Source: Caldilineaceae bacterium (GTDB taxonomy: Bacteria > Chloroflexota > Anaerolineae > Caldilineales > Caldilineaceae). Taken from it: a stretch of 64,000 nucleotides of DNA. How positions within the stretch are numbered: position 1 is the first letter of the stretch; every line of letters begins with the position of its first letter. The notes under the pieces were generated by a model. That model had not been told where the DNA came from, made no database searches, and saw nothing but the letters and a program-made list of their open reading frames with translations. Of the stretch, positions 51,170 to 59,974 are shown piece by piece. The position numbers were made by a program, and so were the translations under genes. The stretch covers positions 14,130 through 78,129 of the forward strand of contig JACKBC010000032.1 of NCBI GenBank assembly GCA_020634755.1, given 5' to 3'.

Positions 51170-51937
51170 CTACTCCAGCGCAAAGCCCTGATTTTCAATC
51201 ACCTTGCGCAAATGCACACGGTTGGGACGCGATACGCGCCTGGCCGTGTGCTCCAGCCAGCCGTACTCTTCCATCTCCCCCTCTTTCCCCGGCACGGGAA
51301 CCTGTCGCCCATCATAGATTCCAGTTTCAACCATAGTGCGATCGTATGTGTGCAATGCGCGATCTTCGTGCGCTGTATCGTGTTTTTCCCAGTGCAAAAT
51401 GGCGTCTAAAGGCAAGCGCGGACGAATGTTGGGCTCCGCATCCGGCCACCCCAAAGTCATGCCGGAGATGGGCATCACATATTTGGGCAGATGCAGCAGG
51501 TCGATTACTTCTTGCGGGTTGTTACGAATGCCACCAATGTAGCACATGCCCAGCCCTAAAGATTCGGCGGCCAGCGTGGCCGTCTGCATGAGCAGCGCCA
51601 CATCCACAGCCGCCACCAAGAAGTTCTCCATGCTGGAAGCCACGTGTTGATGCTGACGCAGTTCGCACGCCCGATGCACCATGCTTACATCGGCGCACCA
51701 AGCCAAAAAGAGCGGCGCTTGGCGAATGTGCGCCTGATCACCGCACAGCTCGGCCAGCCTGTCGCGCGTTGCTTGCTCACTCACCGCCACCACGCTATAA
51801 AGTTGCATGTTGGATGAAGTAGACGCGCGCTGCCCCGCCGCTACAATGGTTTCCACCATTTCGCGCGGCACAGGGTCGGTTTTATACGAGCGGACGGAAT
51901 AGTGTTTGTAAATTTGTTCAATGGTTGGCGTGGTCAT
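51170..51937 (-). CDS. NADPH-dependent nitroreductase / flavin oxidoreductase (NfsA/FRP type)
   Basis: This 255-aa FMN enzyme has the family start IEQIYKHYSVRSYKTDPVP, the FMN-binding RASTSSNMQLYSVV, and ESLGLGMCYIGGIRNNPQEV followed by GMTLGWPD. It would reduce nitro compounds, quinones or flavins with NADPH in the cytoplasm. Length is normal for the NfsA/FRP branch. It starts 16 bp after the stop of the glycosyltransferase gene on the same strand, so the two probably share a transcript, although the functions do not obviously match. Confidence 0.88.
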   Translation of the reverse strand: MTTPTIEQIYKHYSVRSYKTDPVPREMVETIVAAGQRASTSSNMQLYSVVAVSEQATRDRLAELCGDQAHIRQAPLFLAWCADVSMVHRACELRQHQHVASSMENFLVAAVDVALLMQTATLAAESLGLGMCYIGGIRNNPQEVIDLLHLPKYVMPISGMTLGWPDAEPNIRPRLPLDAILHWEKHDTAHEDRALHTYDRTMVETGIYDGRQVPVPGKEGEMEEYGWLEHTARRVSRPNRVHLRKVIENQGFALE

Positions 51938-51953
51938 GTTGTATTAGGTCTTT

Positions 51954-52949
51954 CTACTTTGGGTTGAATATATTAGGTTGCACGACCTCCACTGCGGGCG
52001 CCGGCCCCAATCTTCCAAAAAACGCCCGCAGCGCGGCCATTTCCGCCTGTGCATCCTGGAATTGTTGCGCCGTCTTTATGCCATTCTGGACAATGTGCGC
52101 AAATTGCTGCGGATCGGCATAATACGCCGTCAATACCTCTGCTAGCCGCCGCCCCAATGCGGGTAGATTGCCATTTTCCACCAGAATAGAGTTTTGCCCG
52201 TCACCCTCACCAATCATATAGTCGGCGCCGCCAATGCCCGAATAGCCCACCACCAAGCAGCCACAGGCCATAGCGTCGAGCACCGAAACGTGCATGGCTT
52301 CCTGCATGGTCGTCGGCAAAAAGATAGCAGATTGACGCAATTGCGCGGCATAGGCGGCCTCATCCAGCTCGCGCAGCGGCTGCCACGTGAAGGCATCAAA
52401 GGGCGCGCCGCGGCGGGTCAGGATGCCGCGCAGCAATTCACCGCTGCTGTCTTTGCGCGTCATGTAGCTGATCTGGGGCTGCTTCTGCACCGAGTCGCAA
52501 AAATAGCGGGCTGGGTCCACAAATTCGGGAATCAGCGTCACCGCGGCATCCATGCTCCAGCGCAGCCAGTCGCGCACCAGCGGCGATTTGGCCAGCACGT
52601 TGGACACGCCCAAATCTGGCCACGTTTCGCCTGGCTGCAAACGCGAATAGGCCGGCGCCCAGCTCAACACCAGCACCACGCGCTGGCCGGGAAAGTGCTG
52701 GGTCTGCCGCGCAAAGTCCGCCATGACTTCGGGCAGCACCCATACATCTTGCGGGGTAAACTGGTGCCGCTCTTCCAGGTAAACAACGGGCGCGTCGATC
52801 CCGTGCCAGCGCAGCTGAAAGCCGCTGCGCTGATGCACAATGAATGCGTCAAAGCCCATCTGGCGCAAGCGCGCCACGTGGCGATAGAGCGTTTTCACAC
52901 CACCGGAAGGTTGCGGAAAGTCGGGGCAAAAGTAGAAGATGCGGCTCAT
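51954..52949 (-). CDS. Glycosyltransferase, GT4-like
   Basis: This 331-aa protein has a GT-B layout: the N-terminal acceptor domain starts MSRIFYFCPDFPQPSGGVKT, and the C-terminal donor domain has SAIFLPTTMQEAMHVSVLDA followed by ACGCLVVGYSG. The latter is the ExxxxxxLEA-like region of group-1 transferases with the glutamate in QEAMHV. The donor and acceptor sugars are unknown. It would work at the cytoplasmic face on cell-surface glycans. It is the first gene of a pair with the nitroreductase. Confidence 0.82.
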   Translation of the reverse strand: MSRIFYFCPDFPQPSGGVKTLYRHVARLRQMGFDAFIVHQRSGFQLRWHGIDAPVVYLEERHQFTPQDVWVLPEVMADFARQTQHFPGQRVVLVLSWAPAYSRLQPGETWPDLGVSNVLAKSPLVRDWLRWSMDAAVTLIPEFVDPARYFCDSVQKQPQISYMTRKDSSGELLRGILTRRGAPFDAFTWQPLRELDEAAYAAQLRQSAIFLPTTMQEAMHVSVLDAMACGCLVVGYSGIGGADYMIGEGDGQNSILVENGNLPALGRRLAEVLTAYYADPQQFAHIVQNGIKTAQQFQDAQAEMAALRAFFGRLGPAPAVEVVQPNIFNPK

Positions 52950-53084
52950 GCATCTATTGTAGCGTAGGTGGAGGGATTGGGGAAAAGCGTGTTGCGTAGT
53001 GCGTGTACCGGTTCAGATTTTTGATTCGTGGCGAGGGTCCGGTTATGGTATACTAGTTGCACCCATACGCATAGGAGCGACTTT

Positions 53085-53327
53085 GTGGCGCGGTATGATT
53101 TTGAATTTTTGAGCGAGATTTATAACATTGAGATCATTGCCAGGGGCAAAGGCGTTCAGCAGCGGCAATTCTTAAATCAGCGCTTTGGCCGCGGGCGCTG
53201 GCGCAAAATGAAGGGAAGGGCGCTGATTGAATACAGCACCGGCAAAATAACCGAAGCGGAAATTCACTGGTTTGAGGCCGCTGGTATTGGCAGAAAGCTT
53301 CCGAAAGCAATCCGGGATTTTGATTAA
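53085..53327 (+). CDS. Small hypothetical basic protein, first gene of a two-gene module
   Basis: A GTG at 53085, preceded by AGGAG, opens 80 codons (ARYDFEFLSEIYNIEIIARG, then RFGRGRWRKMKGRALIEY, ending GRKLPKAIRDFD). It is basic, with strand and helix character, and is not recognised at family level. A longer frame from GTG 53028 has no ribosome-binding site. TATACT at 53049-53054 is a likely -10. The next gene starts 6 bp after its stop and has a ribbon-helix-helix-like end, which suggests a toxin-antitoxin-like or regulatory pair. Confidence 0.65.
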   Translation: MARYDFEFLSEIYNIEIIARGKGVQQRQFLNQRFGRGRWRKMKGRALIEYSTGKITEAEIHWFEAAGIGRKLPKAIRDFD

Positions 53328-53333
53328 ACGATT

Positions 53334-53711
53334 ATGCGATATGTAAAATGCGTTTATAACGAAGTCTATTTTAAAGGCGATTGGGGCGGCACATATGAGC
53401 CCGATCTCATTGTTGGCAAGGTGTATCCGGTGGCGCCGCCGCTGCCCAACGACGATCCCTTCATGCTGCGGGTTTATGACGGCAGCTACGGCCAAGCCGG
53501 CAGCGAGATCGGCTATCTTTATCCGCGCGACTACTTTGAGCCCGTCTATCCCAATGGGCAACAGGCCACCGAATCGATCACCGTGCATCTGGATGAATAT
53601 ACCAAGGGCGTGCTGCACGCGCAGGCGATTTTGGCGCAAAAGTCGGTTTCGGCGCTGGTGCGTCAGTGGATCGAGGAGCGGCTGGATGAGCCAGAAAGGG
53701 TGTTGGAATAA
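53334..53711 (+). CDS. Hypothetical protein with ribbon-helix-helix-like C-terminus
   Basis: This 125-aa protein has a beta-rich N-terminal half (VYNEVYFKGDWGGTYEPDL, LRVYDGSYGQ, IGYLYPRDYFEPVYP). The C-terminal segment (TESITVHLDEYTKGVLHAQA, then SVSALVRQWIEERL, residues about 78-120) has the strand-helix-helix pattern of CopG/RHH DNA-binding proteins. It is coupled to the 80-aa gene upstream (6-bp gap). It would be an antitoxin or autoregulator if the pair is a toxin-antitoxin module; this is inference. Confidence 0.65.
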   Translation: MRYVKCVYNEVYFKGDWGGTYEPDLIVGKVYPVAPPLPNDDPFMLRVYDGSYGQAGSEIGYLYPRDYFEPVYPNGQQATESITVHLDEYTKGVLHAQAILAQKSVSALVRQWIEERLDEPERVLE

Positions 53712-53725
53712 AAGTCAGAACAGCT

Positions 53726-56602
53726 CTACTCCACTCGCTCCTTCTCCTCCAATATATAGACCGCCCGCAGCAGATGCAGCTCATCGTACATAATCTGCTC
53801 ACCCAGCGCCTCGAAGATGGGACGCAATGCGTTGACGCCTAATTCAGCAAACTGTTGATGAACCCGCTCCTGGTCGGCAACAGAAAGCGTCGATTCCGCG
53901 CGCAGGCGGTCCATGGGCAACGTTTCGCCACTTTGCACAAACTTAGCCAGATGAGAGAGGATGGTGCCGCGCTTGACGTCATATGACGCCATAAGCGCTT
54001 CAACCGATTCACCCGCGCCAAAGCGTTCGCCCACTTCCTCGGCGCGCGATTTGCGAAAGCTGTTGCGCGTGGGCGCTTGGGTCGCCAGGCGCGGGCGTTC
54101 GGTCAAGCCGTGCTTGTGACAGTAGTCGCGAATGAGCGGCAAAAAGCGGGGGGCGTAACGTTCAATTTTGGCCTGGCCCACGCCGTGGATGGCGGCAAAG
54201 TTTGCCGTAGATTGGGGGAAATAGGTTGCCATCTCCATGAGCGAACGGTCGGCAAAGACCACATAGGGCGGCACATTGGCCGCATCGGCCAGCTCTTTGC
54301 GCGCCGTACGCAGCAGCGTCATCAGCCCGGCGTCGTACTCCATCACCTCGGCGGCGACCTGTTTGGTCTGCTCTGCGGCCAGCGTACCCCATACTGGTTC
54401 CTCGCCCTTCAGGACCGCCCAGCCCGCCGGCGTCATCTTGAGGCTGCCAAAGTGCATATCCTGCTCCAGCAGCCCCTGGACCAGAAACTGGCGCGACAGA
54501 TGCTTCCACTGCTCGGCAGAATGTTCCAGGCCAATGCCGTAGGTGGAGACGCGATCGTGGCCCTTATCCAGCACGGTTTTGGCCTGTGAGCCGCGCAGCA
54601 CGTTGATAATGTGGTTGGCGCCAAAGATCTGCTCGGTGCGCACCACACAGGAAAGAAACTTCTGTGCGGCCACGGTCAGGTCGACCTTTTCCACCTCGCC
54701 GCGCAAACAGGTATCGCACATCTCACAGTCGTCGTTGGTGTAGGTTTCGCCAAAGTAATCGAGCAGTTGACGGCGGCGACAGATGTCCGATTCCGCCCAG
54801 CGCACCATAGCCTCCAGCCGCAGCGAGCGCCCGCGCGCCTCTTCAGCCGCACCCTCTTCAATAAAGCGGCGAATGGTAAAGACATCGCCGCGGCTGTAGA
54901 GCAGAAGACAATCGGCGCGCAGCCCATCCCGACCGGCGCGGCCAATCTGCTGGTAGTAATTTTCCATATCTTGGGGCAGATCCACGTGCAGCACAAAGCG
55001 CACGTCTGGCTTGTCGATGCCCATGCCAAAGGCCACCGTGGCCACAATAATGCGCACGTTGTCGCGGATAAAGTCGTTCTGATTGCGCTGGCGCGTGGCC
55101 GCGTCTAATCCGGCGTGATAGGGCCGCGCCGATATGTCTTTGCTGTGCAAAAAGGCGGTCAGGTCATCCACCGTGCGGCGGGTGGCGCAATAGATAATCC
55201 CCGATTGTTCTTGGTGCTGGGCCAGAAAGTCCAGCAGCTGGCCGGGCGCATTGTTCTTGGCCTGCAAGCTGATGAACAGGTTGGGCCGGTCAAAGCTGGC
55301 CACAAAGGTATTTTCATCTTGAAATTGCAGCGTCTCTTTAATGTCCGTTTGGACGCGGGGGGTGGCGGTGGCCGTTAACGCCGCGCAAACCGCCTGGGGA
55401 AAACGCTGGCGCACCGAAGCCAACTGGCGATATTCAGGCCGGAAATCGTGACCCCATTGGGAGACGCAGTGCGCTTCGTCAATGGCCAAACAATCAACTT
55501 GGCACTGCGCCAACATGTTCAGCGTATCGTCGCGCAGCAGTGTCTCCGGCGCCACATACAGCAGCTTGACCGCGCCGGCGCGCACGCGCTGCACAGTGTT
55601 GGCATAGGTGTGCGGATCCAGCGAGCTGTTCAAATAGACCGCCGAAATATCCAGGTCGGCCAGCGTGGTCACCTGATCTTGCATCAGCGAAATCAGCGGC
55701 GATACGACTACCGTCAGCCCGTCAAAGAGCAGCGCCGGCAGCTGAAAACAGAGGCTCTTGCCGCCACCCGTGGGCATGACCACCAGCGTGTCGCGCTTGG
55801 CCAGTATATTCTTGACGATCTGCTCCTGGTGGGCGCGAAATTCATCATAGCCAAAGATGGCTTTGAGCAGCTCTTGGGGCGAGGAGCCGGCATAGCTGGG
55901 CGCTTTGGCAAACGTGGCGTGCGCTTCCATCGCCAGGCTGGCCATGTCGGCCATAAAATGGTCGTCATCCCAGTCGGGTGCGGGCGGCGGTTCGGTAAAG
56001 TACGCATCATCAAAAGCGGGCGGCGGTTCATCGTACAATGGCGGTTCGTCCGTGGACGCCGGAGCATCGTCAAATAGAGACGGCTGCTGCTCTAACTTAG
56101 AAGAAGCAGGCGTTAGCCGCGCCATAACCGTTTCCTGGCTTTGCGCTGCGTCCTGTTCGTCAATGTGCACAACCGGAATATCCAGCTCACTCAAGCTGGC
56201 GCCGATGAGCAGGGCGCGGTGGCACATTTCCGGCTTACCCTCGCTGCACATGAGCGCCAAGCGCCGCTGCTGTTGAAACGCCGTCTGAATGCGCCCAATG
56301 CCGCCCTTGTAAAAATCCATCTGCTTGACCTTGGCATAATCGACCTTGCCGTCAGTGCGGCACGCCTCATGCTCGGGCCGTCCGCCCAAGCTGTCGCCCA
56401 TATAGAGGTAGCGGATGTTTTGCTCCTGCAGCGCCGCCTCAAGTTTCTTTTTGGAAAATTCAGGCTTGTAGCGCGAATAGGGCGCGCTGCGCACATCCAC
56501 CAGCCAGTGAATGTCGTAACGCTTTAGCGCAGCCATAAACTCATCAATAGAGCGACTGCCGTAGCCGATGGTGTAGATTGGAATTGGTGGATTGGTAGAC
56601 AT
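53726..56602 (-). CDS. recQ: DUF488 - RecQ helicase fusion
   Basis: This 958-aa protein joins two functions. Residues about 1-170 are a complete DUF488 domain (IYTIGYGSRSIDEFMAALK, LVDVRSAPYSRYKPEFSK, LALMCSEGKPEMCHRALLI). After an acidic Pro-rich linker (about 190-240) comes a full RecQ: VMPTGGGKSLCFQLPAL, IDEAHCVSQWGHDFRPEY, the zinc module CEMCDTCLRG, an RQC-like region, an HRDC domain (RKELADAANVPPYVVFADR) and a C-terminal helix-turn-helix (ASYDVKRGTILSHLAKFV). RecQ unwinds DNA during repair. The DUF488 domain, with its CSE-CHR cysteine motif, is of unknown function. The ATG at 56602 is preferred over a GTG at 56620. Confidence 0.92.
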   Translation of the reverse strand: MSTNPPIPIYTIGYGSRSIDEFMAALKRYDIHWLVDVRSAPYSRYKPEFSKKKLEAALQEQNIRYLYMGDSLGGRPEHEACRTDGKVDYAKVKQMDFYKGGIGRIQTAFQQQRRLALMCSEGKPEMCHRALLIGASLSELDIPVVHIDEQDAAQSQETVMARLTPASSKLEQQPSLFDDAPASTDEPPLYDEPPPAFDDAYFTEPPPAPDWDDDHFMADMASLAMEAHATFAKAPSYAGSSPQELLKAIFGYDEFRAHQEQIVKNILAKRDTLVVMPTGGGKSLCFQLPALLFDGLTVVVSPLISLMQDQVTTLADLDISAVYLNSSLDPHTYANTVQRVRAGAVKLLYVAPETLLRDDTLNMLAQCQVDCLAIDEAHCVSQWGHDFRPEYRQLASVRQRFPQAVCAALTATATPRVQTDIKETLQFQDENTFVASFDRPNLFISLQAKNNAPGQLLDFLAQHQEQSGIIYCATRRTVDDLTAFLHSKDISARPYHAGLDAATRQRNQNDFIRDNVRIIVATVAFGMGIDKPDVRFVLHVDLPQDMENYYQQIGRAGRDGLRADCLLLYSRGDVFTIRRFIEEGAAEEARGRSLRLEAMVRWAESDICRRRQLLDYFGETYTNDDCEMCDTCLRGEVEKVDLTVAAQKFLSCVVRTEQIFGANHIINVLRGSQAKTVLDKGHDRVSTYGIGLEHSAEQWKHLSRQFLVQGLLEQDMHFGSLKMTPAGWAVLKGEEPVWGTLAAEQTKQVAAEVMEYDAGLMTLLRTARKELADAANVPPYVVFADRSLMEMATYFPQSTANFAAIHGVGQAKIERYAPRFLPLIRDYCHKHGLTERPRLATQAPTRNSFRKSRAEEVGERFGAGESVEALMASYDVKRGTILSHLAKFVQSGETLPMDRLRAESTLSVADQERVHQQFAELGVNALRPIFEALGEQIMYDELHLLRAVYILEEKERVE

Positions 56603-56828
56603 ATAGCGCCATTTTAGCACAGCCCACTTCAGGTCTCAACCTGCCGGGGTTTGAGGTCATAGTGTTTCAGATTCAAGGGTGTGTTGAATCCGGTGGAGTA
56701 ATAGCTCATTGCGAGCGGATATATATTTTGGCCACATCGAATAAAGTGGAGCGCCGTACTTACGGTCCTTGTGATATAATGAGCGTAGTTGTTCGAGCAA
56801 ACCGTCATAACTTCGGGAGTGCTTCAGA

Positions 56829-57122
56829 ATGGAAAGAGCAGAGACGTTACAGCGCCTGTCGGCGCATCGGGAAGAATTGCATCAACAGTTTGGGGTTACA
56901 TCCTTAGTCCTCTTTGGCTCTACGGCACGCGATACGGTCTCCGCGGCCAGCGATGTGGATCTGCTGGTGGAGTTTGACCGGCCAACCGGTCTATTTGGCC
57001 TGCTTCGCCTGCAATTCTATCTGGAAGAACTGCTGGGCTGCTCAGTCGATGTGGGGACGTTTGAAGGTTTAAAGCCGCGCATCCGCGATCGTGTTATGGC
57101 GGAAAGTATCCATGTCAACTAG
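56829..57122 (+). CDS. MntA-like minimal nucleotidyltransferase (antitoxin)
   Basis: This 97-aa protein has the minimal nucleotidyltransferase core LVLFGSTARD (GSxxR) and SDVDLLVEF with the catalytic Asp pair. In MntA/HepT modules it neutralises the HepT RNase by adding AMP to a tyrosine of the toxin. The ATG at 56829 follows ACTTCGGGAGTG. Its end overlaps the HepT gene start by 11 bp, the usual arrangement. The partner has a frameshift near its C-terminus. Confidence 0.88.
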   Translation: MERAETLQRLSAHREELHQQFGVTSLVLFGSTARDTVSAASDVDLLVEFDRPTGLFGLLRLQFYLEELLGCSVDVGTFEGLKPRIRDRVMAESIHVN

Positions 57123-57463
57123 AGCGCCGCGCGAGCGGCTCCTAGACATTCTGGAAGCAATTGAGGAAATCCAGCAATTTACTGCGGGCACGTCTCTTGA
57201 AAAATTCCAGGCGGACCGCAAAACATTAAAAGCCGTCATGGCAGATTTTGCGATTCTGGGAGAGGCGGCTGGACATATTCCTGCATCATTGACTGAGCAA
57301 TATCCGGATGTGCCTTGGGCTATTCTGCGCGCAATGCGCAATCGAATGGTCCACGTCTATTTTTCAGTTTCTCCACTTAATTCTATGGGATACGATTCAA
57401 TATGATCTTCCCCCACTGGTAACATCAATCCGACAACTGTTGGATGATCTAGACGACATTTAG
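57112..57463 (+). pseudogene. HepT-like RNase toxin with C-terminal frameshift
   Basis: From the ATG at 57112 the frame encodes a helical HEPN protein (RERLLDILEAIEEIQQFTAG, ILGEAAGHIPASL, VPWAILRAMRNRMVHVYF). The catalytic RxxxxH (RNRMVH) and the following Tyr are present. After FSVSP the frame goes astray and stops at 57405. The +1 frame continues with LILWDTIQYDLPPLV and IRQLLDDLDDI to a TAG at 57461-57463, the normal family ending. A one-base insertion between about 57358 and 57382 explains this. The active site is intact, so a shortened product might still be active. Confidence 0.82.
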
Positions 57464-57815
57464 CTCATCCTCCACGCGCTTTGCCCTGCTCACCGGCGGC
57501 CCATACACCATCAACGTCTTCCGCGTCAGCCTGGTTGAGCTAGCGTCGGTTGGAGCCAGTGGCGTTTCAGGATCTCGAATACGTTAGGTCGCTTTTTGCT
57601 ATGGCAAGTTCCAAAATTCTGCTATAATGCCCACACAGCTACGCGTTGTGTGGGCATTATACATGTTACGAGCTGAATTCACTTTGTTCACTTAATGAAT
57701 CATCATGCGCTCACCCCATACATAATCTGAACCAGTTCACGCACTACGCACCACGCAACAACATTAGCGAACAAAGACCAATCCTCCCCCACCACTTCAC
57801 AACAAGGAGATTCCC
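57464..57815. other. Intergenic region with a strong hairpin and a family-D stretch
   Basis: These 352 bp between HepT and the SDR gene contain the inverted repeat 57624-57660, an inverted family-D stretch (57722-57757) and, close to 57816, the SDR ribosome-binding site CAAGGAG. No ORF is supported. Confidence 0.6.
57624..57660. terminator. Hairpin with 14-bp perfect stem
   Basis: ATAATGCCCACACA and TGTGTGGGCATTAT pair perfectly around a 9-base loop. It may terminate the MntA/HepT transcript. No T-run follows, so an operator or attenuator is also possible. Confidence 0.55.
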
Positions 57816-58595
57816 ATGCAGTTAGCAGGAAAAGTCGCATACGTTACTGGCGCCGGTTCGGGCCTGGGCAAGGCGGCCGCCATGCGTTTTGCCCAGGAAG
57901 GGGCCAAAGTGGCCGTACTCAGCCGCACCGCGCAGCAAATTAACGCCGTGGCCGCCGAGATTGAGGCGGCGGGCGGCGAAGCGCTGGCGCTGGTGGCCGA
58001 TGTGTCGCAGCCTGATCAGATGCAGAATGCGGCCCAAAACATCATGGACAAATGGGGTCGACTGGACATTGTGGTGGCCAACGCCGGCATCAATGGCGTT
58101 TGGGCCTCGCTGGCAGAATTAACGCCAGAGGACTGGGACACCACGATGGACATCAATCTCAAAGGCACGTTTTTAACCGTCAAATACGCCGTGCCGCATA
58201 TGAAGGAAACGGGCGGCGCCATTGTTGTCGTCTCGTCGGTCAACGGCACGCGCATGTTTAGCAACACCGGCGCTACCGCTTACGCCTGTTCCAAAGCCGC
58301 GCAGGTGGCCTTTACCAAAATGACGGCGCTGGAGCTGGCTCCCTATCGCATCCGCATCAACGCCATCTGCCCCGGCTGGATCGAATCGGAGATCAGCGAG
58401 AACACCACGCTGCGCAACGCCAATCTGCGGCTGCCGGTTGACTTTCCGCAAGGCAAAATCCCGCTCACCAACGGCAAAGCCGGCAAGGCAGAACAGGTGG
58501 CCGACCTCATGCTCTTTCTGGCGTCGGATGCTTCCAGCCATATTTCGGGCACCGAGATGTGGATCGATGGTGCGCAGTCGTTATTGCAAGGGTAA
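57816..58595 (+). CDS. SDR family oxidoreductase
   Basis: This 259-aa short-chain dehydrogenase has the NAD(P)-binding TGAGSGLGKAAAMRF, the structural NAGING, catalytic Ser in VVVSSVNG and YxxxK in YACSKAA. The late AICPGWIESEIS and the end SSHISGTEMWIDGAQSLLQG are typical of the FabG/classical group. SRTAQ after the second strand suggests NADP preference. CAAGGAG lies 9 nt before the ATG. The substrate is unknown. It is a single gene. Confidence 0.92.
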   Translation: MQLAGKVAYVTGAGSGLGKAAAMRFAQEGAKVAVLSRTAQQINAVAAEIEAAGGEALALVADVSQPDQMQNAAQNIMDKWGRLDIVVANAGINGVWASLAELTPEDWDTTMDINLKGTFLTVKYAVPHMKETGGAIVVVSSVNGTRMFSNTGATAYACSKAAQVAFTKMTALELAPYRIRINAICPGWIESEISENTTLRNANLRLPVDFPQGKIPLTNGKAGKAEQVADLMLFLASDASSHISGTEMWIDGAQSLLQG

Positions 58596-58715
58596 AGCGA
58601 ATTCAGGAAGCAGCGAATTGATCACAGGATGGAGGAGAGTGGTAGACAATCCATCTATTCTTCTTTGTGAGTTCGCTGTCAAATGCATATCCATTAATAC
58701 GAATCAGGCATTACC

Positions 58716-59507
58716 ATGACTGAACTCTTACACCGTGAACTTGTCTATTATCTGCAAGGTGTTGGCTTTCGCATCCACAATGCGCTAAAGGGCGGACACA
58801 ACGAAGTTGATTATGAGGAATCTTTGGCATGGGTCTTACAAAGCGACAACATTAAATTTGTCCGACAGCCCACCTATCCAATCTTCTACAAAGAAATTCA
58901 GATCGGCGCCTTTCGCCCTGATTTAGTGGTCGGGGATAATGAGGTATTGCCAGAATTGAAGGTGGCGCCCCAAATTGAACCGATGCATCTAGCCCAAACC
59001 CTTTCCTATCTTGGCGTCACTGGTGCGGACCTGGGTTTGGTTATGAATTTTGGCGCCTCTTCAATGCAATACAAGAGACTGCCCAATTTCTTGCCCAACC
59101 GCCGCGCCAAACCGGCGTTCAGCCAGAGCAATGCATCAAATTTGCTTTTCCCAGAATTAACCCGCACTATATTAAACGCATTATACGAAGTACATCACCT
59201 CATTGGCCCTGGCTTTCTGCATCAGGTATATCGACGTGCGGTCAGAGTAGAAATCGGACTGCAGGGCGTGAACCATAAATATGTCAAAGAGCTTCCGCTG
59301 CGCTTTGAGCGCATAGAACTAGGCATGAAGCCCGTTCACATGTTTTGGGCGGAATCAAAAATACTAATCGCCGTTTGGGCCCTACAACAAATCAAACCCA
59401 GGCAAACTGAAAAACTGCGCTGGGTCATGCGCCAATTAGGTTGCCCCCTTGGCCTAATCGCAAATTTCTATCCATCCAAACTGGATGTTCGTTTCATCCG
59501 ACAATAA
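58716..59507 (+). CDS. Tandem GxxExxY-family protein
   Basis: This 263-aa protein holds two GxxExxY-type domains in a row. Domain 1 (about residues 1-130) has GHNEVDYEESL, the name-giving G..E..Y motif, and IGAFRPDLVVGDNEVLPELK, a PD-(D/E)XK-like core. Domain 2 (about 145-263) starts LTRTILNALYEVHHLIGPGF and has GFLHQVYRRAV, where the Glu is His. The D...E-K core there is lost. GxxExxY proteins are about 125 residues and of unknown function, possibly nucleases. A catalytic copy fused to a degenerate copy suggests an intramolecular dimer. Confidence 0.8.
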   Translation: MTELLHRELVYYLQGVGFRIHNALKGGHNEVDYEESLAWVLQSDNIKFVRQPTYPIFYKEIQIGAFRPDLVVGDNEVLPELKVAPQIEPMHLAQTLSYLGVTGADLGLVMNFGASSMQYKRLPNFLPNRRAKPAFSQSNASNLLFPELTRTILNALYEVHHLIGPGFLHQVYRRAVRVEIGLQGVNHKYVKELPLRFERIELGMKPVHMFWAESKILIAVWALQQIKPRQTEKLRWVMRQLGCPLGLIANFYPSKLDVRFIRQ

Positions 59508-59647
59508 AAAGTAGAACACCGCATCACCTATCATTGCTATCTATCGAAAATGCATGGACAACCCAATTAGCACCGAATGACAGACAAAAAATTGGCTGCC
59601 TCCCGCATTCGCTGTCCAATTCCCCTGTCAGCAGAAAGACACCAACC

Positions 59648-59974
59648 ATGAACACACCAATCAACGACTGGGAAAACCCCCGTCTATTTGATCGCAACAA
59701 AGAACCAGGCCGCGCCAGCTTCTTTCCCCATGCCGACGCGACTACGGCCCTGGCGGGCCAATCGTTGGCCTCGCCGTACGTCCAAAACCTGAACGGCGAC
59801 TGGCGTTTTCACTTGGCCACCAGTCCGCTCAGCGCGCCCGGTCAAGTGGCGGCTGCGTCTGCGCCCCGACAATGCCCGCCAAGAGTCGCCGATTACATTG
59901 AGCAAAGAGAGAATATGATGGCGCTAAGCGTCCACTTCGTGATCAAAAAGGAGAAAATCTATGCCCAGGTTTGA
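59648..59974 (+). pseudogene. N-terminal stump of a GH2 beta-galactosidase
   Basis: From the ATG at 59648 about 70 codons match the start of LacZ-type enzymes: DWENPRLFDRNKEPGRASFF, then SLASPYVQNLNGDWRFHL. The similarity stops near 59850 and the frame runs on in unrelated residues to a stop overlapping the next gene. More than 900 residues are missing, so this is a deletion remnant. The deletion brought the stump next to the dihydrodipicolinate synthase-like gene. Confidence 0.75.

Noticed and set aside
53028..53084. Longer N-terminus of the 80-aa protein
   Set aside because: It would begin upstream of the likely -10 TATACT and has no ribosome-binding site; GTG 53085 has AGGAG.
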